NCBI GenBank assembly: GCA_036273715.1
Contig: DASUHB010000074.1
Location: forward strand, 1 to 64,000
DNA: 64,000 nt
Source of the DNA: Gemmatimonadaceae bacterium
GTDB taxonomy: Bacteria > Gemmatimonadota > Gemmatimonadetes > Gemmatimonadales > Gemmatimonadaceae
Direction of reading: 5' to 3'
The notes below the pieces were generated by a model. The model saw only the letters and a list, made by a program, of their open reading frames with translations. It searched no databases and was not told the DNA's origin. Below, in pieces: positions 63,057 through 64,000 of the stretch; position 1 is the stretch's first letter, and the number at the start of each line of letters is the position of its first letter. Made by a program: the position numbers and the translations under genes.

Positions 63057-64000
63057 ATGCGCGTCTACGCCGTCTGCCGTACCATCCTGCGCGCCGCGTG
63101 CGTCGTCCCGATCATCGGCGCGCATACGCCGCTGTTCGCGCAGGGCACCTCGCGTGCGCCGGCCGCGCGCTTCGCGCCCGACGCCGCCATCGACCTCCTG
63201 GGGTTCCAGGATTCGGCCGGCGCCGGCGCCAGAGTGACGCTCGTTGCCCACGAGGCGAAGTTAGGCGACATCCTCGCCGCCATCGCCCGGCAGACGGGCC
63301 GCACGTTGATGTACAGCCACGATGTCGTGGACGTCGACCAGCGGACGTCGATCGATGTGCACGATGCCGATCTCGCCACGGCGCTCGAGGCAGCCCTGCG
63401 CGGAACGCACATCATCGCACGCATCTCGGGGCACGATCGGATCGTGCTCGACCGCGCGCCCGACGCCGCGGCACACGCGGCCCGCCTGTCCGGCCGGGTC
63501 GTGGATGCGGCAGACGGCCGCGGCGTCCCACAGGCGAGCGTCGCCGTGCGCAACACGACGCACGCGACGCTCACCGGCGAAGACGGACGCTTCGTGCTCT
63601 CGGATGTCGAGAGCGGCACGCACGAGCTCGTCGTGCGACGAATCGGCTACGTCCCGTTAGTCCAAACGATCGCGCTCGCCGACGGCCAGGACACGGCGCT
63701 CTCGATTCGCTTGCAGCCGTCCACGAGCACCCTCGATAAGGTGATCGTGACGGGCACGATCCTCCCGACCGAAGTGAAGGCCATCCCGACGCCGGTGACG
63801 GTCGTGGAAGGAAGCCAGATCGAGCAACAAGGATTCCGGCATCTCGATCAGGCGATCCGCATGTACGTGCCGACCGCGCTCGCGTTCGACAACGGACCGA
63901 ATGCCGAGCAGGACCAGATCAGCGTGCGCGGCGCGAGCTCGCTGGCCACTGGATCGCCGATCAAGGTGTACGTCGACGGCATCGAAGTCGCGTCCGACGA
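63057..64000 (+). CDS. TonB-dependent receptor with STN domain (partial, cut by window edge)
   Basis: The first 314 residues of an outer-membrane receptor. A signal peptide ends near AQG. An STN secretin/TonB short domain (KLGDILAAIARQTGRTLMYS to TALEAALRGTHI) allows signalling to FecR. A carboxypeptidase-like domain (ARLSGRVVDAADGRGVPQAS, VLSDVESGTHELVVRRIGYV) and the plug domain follow (SIRLQPSTSTLDKVIVTG, IRMYVPTALAFDNGPNAEQ). This is SusC/FecA-type. The substrate cannot be told because the barrel lies outside the window. Confidence 0.92.
   Translation, partial: MRVYAVCRTILRAACVVPIIGAHTPLFAQGTSRAPAARFAPDAAIDLLGFQDSAGAGARVTLVAHEAKLGDILAAIARQTGRTLMYSHDVVDVDQRTSIDVHDADLATALEAALRGTHIIARISGHDRIVLDRAPDAAAHAARLSGRVVDAADGRGVPQASVAVRNTTHATLTGEDGRFVLSDVESGTHELVVRRIGYVPLVQTIALADGQDTALSIRLQPSTSTLDKVIVTGTILPTEVKAIPTPVTVVEGSQIEQQGFRHLDQAIRMYVPTALAFDNGPNAEQDQISVRGASSLATGSPIKVYVDGIEVASD

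Larger units (their letters stand above)
153..63266. repeat. Dispersed GTTAGGC/GCCTAAC motif, about 95 copies
   Basis: The heptamer GTTAGGC, usually preceded by C, or its complement occurs about 95 times by hand count through the window. Expected by base composition is about 7-8. Copies lie within genes as TTA-GGC (Leu-Gly), CCT-AAC (Pro-Asn) or CTA-AC (Leu-Thr), over stop codons as GCC-TAA, and between genes (for example 2790, 11829 and 11853). Orientations are mixed and spacing is roughly 0.7 kb. This annotates a whole-window motif rather than one element. Confidence 0.85.

Noticed and set aside
153-63266. TTAGGC as a telomere-type repeat
   Set aside because: The motif is dispersed, not tandem, and lies in genes on both strands, so it cannot be a telomeric array.

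Overview
This is a GC-rich chromosomal window with dense genes and short intergenic gaps. No rRNA or tRNA gene and no CRISPR array was seen. The gene content suggests a Gram-negative, aerobic, heterotrophic soil-type bacterium: a DUF5916 outer-membrane protein, an ADOP-type FtsX/MacB permease, an ECF sigma-FecR-TonB receptor set, Tat-exported Gfo/Idh enzymes, and a GMC/gluconate-dehydrogenase pair beside a DUF1080 hydrolase. This mix is common in Gemmatimonadota and Acidobacteriota. Gemmatimonadota is my best guess, but it is an inference.

Layout. Positions 1-443 hold the N-terminal part of an IS5-type transposase cut by the window edge, followed by a 17/13-bp tandem repeat. Positions 0.8-9.9 kb hold housekeeping and metabolic genes (CLC channel, OsmC, SufE, an epimerase/DapA-like pair, amidase, DUF421 protein, a frameshifted S41 protease relic, an esterase). 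Positions 9.9-13.4 kb look like a flagellar-type regulatory island: a FlgM-like small protein, a sigma-54 activator, a sigma-54 promoter and a FliA-like sigma factor, but no flagellar structural genes. Positions 13.5-19.2 kb carry an amino-acid permease and then a polysaccharide export module (Wzm/Wzt-type ABC transporter, pyruvyl transferase, glycosyltransferase).

Positions 19.2-33.1 kb are rich in sugar-oxidation genes: a regulated promoter drives DUF1080 hydrolase, GMC oxidoreductase and gluconate dehydrogenase subunit 3. Nearby are two Gfo/Idh oxidoreductases, a nucleoside-type MFS transporter and, further on, a Tat-exported sugar isomerase. These fit a 3-keto-glycoside pathway. A hybrid histidine kinase and a broken kinase relic lie in the same stretch. 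Positions 33.2-41.5 kb hold AlaX, an NADP-binding oxidoreductase, the ADOP permease, a Bax-inhibitor protein, a DUF983 protein and a coiled-coil protein. Positions 41.8-47.4 kb are a MoxR-DUF58-BatD/A/B operon. Positions 47.4-51.1 kb are nadB-nadA-nadC behind a leader region with a 15-codon ORF and two hairpins. Positions 51.2-64 kb hold an SMR-like protein, an orphan phage-tail-like beta-helix protein, Uma2, an SSS symporter/DUF3311/M20 peptidase operon, an MFS transporter, small proteins, and an ECF sigma-FecR-TonB receptor unit that runs off the right edge.

The most unusual property is at the DNA level. The heptamer GTTAGGC (or GCCTAAC), usually as CGTTAGGC, occurs roughly 95 times by hand count, about once per 0.7 kb. 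It appears in both orientations, in several reading frames, over stop codons and in intergenic DNA. It is far above chance and resembles the density of a DNA uptake sequence or another genome-wide recognition motif.
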